Assembly (NCBI GenBank): GCA_964607865.1
Contig: CAZSLZ010000118.1
Location: 1-10,861 of the forward strand
Direction: 5' to 3'
Origin: CAZSLZ01 sp964607865
GTDB taxonomy: Bacteria; Vulcanimicrobiota; JAJTBE01; CAZSLZ01
Length of the DNA: 10,861 nucleotides
Shown: in pieces, positions 7,842 to 10,861 of the stretch
How positions within the stretch are numbered: position 1 is the stretch's first letter
How the letters are laid out: every line of letters begins with the position of its first letter
Translations under genes and position numbers: made by a program
The notes under the pieces: generated by a model
Seen by the model: the letters and a program-made list of their open reading frames with translations, nothing else
What the model was told of the DNA's origin: nothing
Database searches by the model: none

Positions 7842-8895
7842 CTAAAAATTCACTTTCACCACTTCGGTATCCACTTTATCTCCCTTCACATGAACAAGAA
7901 TATAGTGGTAAAAACCGCCTTCAAGGGGCAAAAGGTAAACAGGGGCTCCGCCGCCGGTTATGAAGTAGGTGATTCCGTTGAAAACCGATTTGCCAACCCG
8001 TGAATATGGCCGGCGAAAACTATGTTCGTTTTATATTTTTCCATGGTTTTCATGAATTTTTTCATTTCATCAATTGAATCCATAACATTGCCACTAAATC
8101 GGAGGGCTGGGCTGTAACTGGGGTTGTGCATAAAAACATATTTATCTTTTTTGCTGCTCAGCAGGTTTTCCATCCATTCAAACTGATGGGCGCCGATTTT
8201 TCCCAGGGAATTGTCCACTATTATAAATGCGAATTCTCCCAGAGAAAATGAATAACTTAAAGGGTTGATATATTCCTGAAAGTATTTCTGCCCATTCCGC
8301 GCAGCTACCTCATGATTACCAACAGCCACAAAATAGGGAAGGGGAAAATCAGAAATTTCCTTTATAAAATTATCATATTCCCATTTGTTTCCTCTGCTGA
8401 CGATATCACCGGTGTTAATTGCAAATATGGCGTAAGTTTTTGCTATATGGTTCAGAATTTGCCGGTGTTTTCCATTGCTGTCCCGGGAATCGCCCAATAC
8501 AGCAAAAGTATAGTTATCAGAGTTCTCGAGAATTGGGGCAATACCGATAGTTTTTTCTTCGCCCGGCTGCAGTTTTACCGGAAATGCAATATATCGGGTT
8601 CCCTTTTCTGTATTGGCAGGAGGTGGAGTTACCTGGTATATGGCAGGGCTGATATACTTAATTTTAAGTTTGAAATTATGGGAATTTTCTGAATAGTTTC
8701 TAAAACCACCTGAGATTCCGGCTCAATCAACCTTACAACCACAATATCGCTCTGTTTCTTTTGAATCATCACTCCCCGAGGAGTGATTTGTAAATTATTT
8801 GCAAATCCCATGGTAATTTGCAGAATAAGAAGAATTGATACAAATAAAAATAACCTGATTTTTTTCTTTAGGTATAATTCGAACAAGGGTTTCAT
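7842..8895 (-). pseudogene. Exported metallophosphoesterase disrupted by two frameshifts
   Basis: Three reading-frame pieces join into one calcineurin-like phosphoesterase if one base is restored at each of two sites. Piece one (from ATG 8895, with AAGGTG upstream; a GTG lies at 8904) encodes a signal peptide ending near GFA and the start of a beta-rich domain. The frame changes near 8685-8688 (AAAA on the coding strand). Piece two carries all metal-site motifs: GDSRDS, TGDIVS, GNHE, FMHNP and GHIHG. It stops at 7958, but the typical ending NGITYFITGGGAP continues in another frame after about 7974-7984 and stops at 7842. The restored length is 351 residues. Both changes are apparent single-base losses at or next to short homopolymers, so they are either true mutations or sequencing/assembly errors. 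If intact, this would be an exported, envelope-facing metal-dependent phosphatase or phosphodiesterase. Its substrate is unknown. There is no twin-arginine motif. Confidence 0.85.
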
Positions 8896-8925
8896 TATTT
8901 TCACCTTTTTTTTTGGGGGGAAGAA

Positions 8926-9555
8926 TTAGAATTCGTGCCCTATTATCAACATGCTGATCAACGGGTCATAAACATACCATAAGAGAGTTCCAAAAAAAAC
9001 ACTGATGGCAGTGGCGAACCCCGCCTGGATGTTATTCAGCAGCCCTACTTCTCTGGATATAATGAACACCAGGAAACAAAGGTATCCAAAAAAAAGGATC
9101 GAAACAACGGTATAAACTCCTCCCAGGTTGGGCAATGCAGTCATAAAGACTCTTAATATTTGCTGGGCCAGCAACGGGAAGGCCAGAAAACTGGTGGAGT
9201 TGAATATTTCCTTGAACTCAGCTTTGCCTGAAAACCCCAGAATTACTATTAATAAACCCGAGGAAAATAAAATCCAGAAAAATATTGTCCACAAAGGCGC
9301 AAGAAATGCCTGGACCTTCTTTGCTTTTATTAGCTGATTAATTGTATAATCGTTATCTAAATTAGTTTCTTCCCAGGTTTCTTTTATTTGAGGAATATTG
9401 TAAAATACAATTATACCCATCAAAACACCTGTTATAATAAGTATAACAATTGGAATTACAAGACTGAAATTCTGGCCCGCAATATCCTTGAAGAAAGTAG
9501 CGGGTTTTTTTATCATCCTACCTATTCCATCTAAGAAAATATCTGCTTCAAACAC
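8926..9555 (-). CDS. Yip1-like polytopic membrane protein
   Basis: This 209-residue integral membrane protein has about five hydrophobic spans (31-52, 84-108, 121-141, 146-167, 177-197) and a hydrophilic loop at 53-82. The N-terminal MIKKPATFF followed by the spans resembles bacterial Yip1-domain proteins, whose function is poorly defined. I see no catalytic motif. The apparent start is GTG at 9553-9555, about six bases after a weak GGGG site. A downstream ATG at residue 14 is possible, with a poorly spaced upstream site. The gene has its own candidate promoter, and 30 bases separate it from the metallophosphoesterase downstream, so the two are probably one transcription unit. Confidence 0.6.
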   Translation of the reverse strand: MFEADIFLDGIGRMIKKPATFFKDIAGQNFSLVIPIVILIITGVLMGIIVFYNIPQIKETWEETNLDNDYTINQLIKAKKVQAFLAPLWTIFFWILFSSGLLIVILGFSGKAEFKEIFNSTSFLAFPLLAQQILRVFMTALPNLGGVYTVVSILFFGYLCFLVFIISREVGLLNNIQAGFATAISVFFGTLLWYVYDPLISMLIIGHEF

Positions 9556-9602
9556 AATTAACCCCGAAAAAATATTTATTCATAATTATTAACCTATTAA
9601 CA

Positions 9603-9630
9603 ATTATATCCTTCAAGAAAAAAAAATCAA
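9603..9630 (-). promoter_or_regulatory. Candidate sigma-70 promoter for the envelope gene run
   Basis: On the minus strand, a perfect TATAAT -10 (9603-9608) follows TTGATT (9625-9630, 4 of 6 for -35) at 16-base spacing. The -35 box overlaps the stop codon of the B12-binding subunit gene, and the spacer contains a run of nine T's. The predicted start near 9596 leaves about 40 bases before the Yip1-like GTG. This separates the membrane/phosphoesterase/tatC run from the mutase pair. Confidence 0.45.
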
Positions 9631-10040
9631 GCCAAGGATTTCTGGCGTTCTTTGCCTTTTTCCTTAAAATAACTGACTATCTCTTCCAGAGGGGTTCCCG
9701 GCCCGAATAACCTGTCAACTCCCCGGCCTGTTAGGCTTTTCATATCTTCTTCAGGAATTATGCCGCCTCCGGTGAGATATATGTCATCAAGCCCTTTCTG
9801 TTTCATTAAATCAAGCACTCTAGGAAAAATTGTCATGTGGGCGCCAGAAAGAATAGAAAGGGAAATAAAATCCACATCTTCCTGCAATGCAGCTTCAACA
9901 ATCATTTCCGGGGTTTGATGAAGCCCGGTGTAGATTACTTCAAAACCGGCATCTCTCAAGGCCCGGGCTACCACTTTTGCGCCCCGGTCATGTCCGTCCA
10001 GGCCGGGCTTTGCTACTAAAACCTTCATATTTTCTGTCAT
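9627..10040 (-). CDS. mcmA2: Cobalamin-binding small subunit of methylmalonyl-CoA mutase (or related acyl-CoA mutase)
   Basis: This 137-residue protein is a stand-alone B12-binding domain of the type found at the C-terminus of methylmalonyl-CoA mutase. The base-off/His-on motif D-x-H-x-x-G is D15-G-H17-D-R-G20, with H17 the cobalt ligand. It is followed by the SLSILSGAH segment (60-68) and GGG (91-93) that cradle the nucleotide tail. The catalytic TIM-barrel subunit must be encoded elsewhere, as in archaeal and some bacterial two-subunit enzymes. The holoenzyme isomerises methylmalonyl-CoA and succinyl-CoA, linking propionate or odd-chain metabolism to the TCA cycle. Isobutyryl-CoA and similar mutases use the same domain, so substrate is inferred. 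The ATG at 10040 follows AGGAGG by seven bases. The gene begins 14 bases after meaB stops, so the two are surely co-transcribed. Confidence 0.9.
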   Translation of the reverse strand: MTENMKVLVAKPGLDGHDRGAKVVARALRDAGFEVIYTGLHQTPEMIVEAALQEDVDFISLSILSGAHMTIFPRVLDLMKQKGLDDIYLTGGGIIPEEDMKSLTGRGVDRLFGPGTPLEEIVSYFKEKGKERQKSLA

Positions 10041-10054
10041 GGGATACCTCCTGA

Positions 10055-10861
10055 TTATATCTTGAATTCGGCTTTTTCTATAAACTTTTCTGCTGCCAGA
10101 TAAGGGTCAATTTCTCCATTGGTACATTTTAGGGCTAAATTGTCCAGGATGGGTATAAGTTCTGAATTATTCCACAGTTTCCTTTCTAATTTATGTCTGA
10201 TAATGCTGACTATTTTTCTCTTTTTATGGTTAAGCCTGCGAGAGGATAAAAGGTCGTTGGCTTCCTGAAACTTTTTGTGTTCCATAATTTTTTCCGCCAG
10301 TTCTTTCACCCCTTTGCCTTTCACAGCTATGGTTTTTAAAAGAGGAATTTTCCAGTTGTTTTCTTCTTTGGGAAGCAAATTCAGGGAATCCTGCAACTCC
10401 TGCTTTAAAATATCTGCTCCCTGCCTGTCGGCCTTATTTATAACAAAAATATCTGCAATTTCAATCAAGCCGGCCTTCATTGCCTGGACGTTTCCACTGG
10501 TTTCCGGGACCAGGACAACTACTGTGCTGTCAACTGTGCTGGTTACCTCCAATTCCAACTGGCCCACTCCCACTGTTTCGATAATTACAAAATCGAATCC
10601 GAAAGCGTCAAGCACATCTGCAGCCTGATAGGTGGTTTTTGCCAGCCCACCGGTTCCACCCCGGCTGGCCATACTTCTCATATAAATATCCGGGTCGGAA
10701 AGGGCGCAACCCATACGAATTCTATCACCCAGCAGGGCTCCACCGGTAAAAGGGCTGGTGGGATCTACGGCAATTATCCCCACGGTATTTCCCATTTCCT
10801 TTATTGCCATTGACAATGCATTAACCAGGGTACTTTTTCCTGCCCCCGGAGGCCCGGTTAT
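10055..10861 (-). CDS. meaB: MeaB/ArgK-family GTPase, methylmalonyl-CoA mutase chaperone (5' end outside window)
   Basis: MeaB is a G-protein that gates cobalamin loading and protects methylmalonyl-CoA mutase from inactivation. The frame is open to the right edge, so about 50-60 N-terminal residues are missing; 268 codons are present. Visible motifs, in order, are the Walker A loop GPPGAGKST, VDPTSPFTGGALLGDRIRM (the family-specific switch region), MASRGGTGGL, the G3-type ETVGVGQLE and NKAD for guanine specificity. The C-terminal helical segment fits the family's dimerisation arm. The older name ArgK (a supposed transport kinase) belongs to the same family but is considered a misassignment. 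The downstream B12-binding subunit gene, 14 bases away, supports the mutase-chaperone role. Confidence 0.93.
   Translation of the reverse strand: MTGPPGAGKSTLVNALSMAIKEMGNTVGIIAVDPTSPFTGGALLGDRIRMGCALSDPDIYMRSMASRGGTGGLAKTTYQAADVLDAFGFDFVIIETVGVGQLELEVTSTVDSTVVVLVPETSGNVQAMKAGLIEIADIFVINKADRQGADILKQELQDSLNLLPKEENNWKIPLLKTIAVKGKGVKELAEKIMEHKKFQEANDLLSSRRLNHKKRKIVSIIRHKLERKLWNNSELIPILDNLALKCTNGEIDPYLAAEKFIEKAEFKI

Noticed and set aside
7974..7984. Programmed -1 ribosomal frameshift in the phosphoesterase gene
   Set aside because: There is no classical X-XXY-YYZ slippery heptamer and no evident downstream structure. A second shift of the same kind upstream makes mutation or sequence error more likely.
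8312..8692. 126-codon plus-strand open frame opposite the broken phosphoesterase
   Set aside because: The minus strand here encodes recognisable metallophosphoesterase motifs, so this frame is a shadow.
1..10861. CRISPR array, tRNA/rRNA genes, insertion sequences or phage genes
   Set aside because: I saw no regularly spaced repeats, no structural RNA signatures and no transposase, integrase or phage protein on either strand.

Overview
The window looks like ordinary chromosome from a moderately AT-rich, Gram-negative-type bacterium. Several genes have clear Shine-Dalgarno sites, and there is an export machinery gene (tatC) plus several exported or membrane proteins. I cannot name the organism. 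A Cache-sensor hybrid kinase together with a separate B12-binding mutase subunit and a MeaB GTPase suits a deltaproteobacterial-like or Calditrichota/KSB1-like lineage, but that is inference. I see no mobile elements, phage genes, CRISPR arrays, tRNA or rRNA.

Layout from left to right. Positions 1-254 carry no convincing gene. A very large hybrid sensor histidine kinase (255-3689, minus strand) has the order periplasmic sensor, PAS, kinase core, degenerate receiver, intact receiver, HPt. It diverges across a 129-bp promoter region from a cytoplasmic-type prolyl oligopeptidase (3819-5864, plus strand). The peptidase gene ends at a bidirectional terminator. Facing it is a minus-strand run reading, in transcription order: meaB (partial, 10861 to 10055), the B12-binding subunit of an acyl-CoA mutase (10040 to 9627), a Yip1-like membrane protein (9555 to 8926), a metallophosphoesterase broken by two single-base frameshifts (8895 to 7842), tatC (7805 to 7044) and an exported YfdX-family protein (6832 to 5906).

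How the genes may work together. MeaB and the B12 subunit form a compact pair for adenosylcobalamin-dependent acyl-CoA mutase, probably methylmalonyl-CoA mutase; the large catalytic subunit is not in view. The next four genes concern the cell envelope. They are probably read from a promoter overlapping the mutase stop codon (9603-9630), with a second promoter before the YfdX gene (6868-6896). The hybrid kinase has a full internal phosphorelay (H509, D943, H1078) but no partner response regulator nearby. The kinase/peptidase intergenic region holds an inverted repeat placed almost symmetrically over the -35 positions of both divergent promoters, so the two genes may be regulated together.

The most notable points are the doubly frameshifted metallophosphoesterase, the kinase's first receiver with Asn in place of the phosphoacceptor Asp, the symmetric divergent promoter, and the repeat-built YfdX protein with a TTG start overlapped by a three-codon ORF. 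I did not find a clear previously undescribed system.
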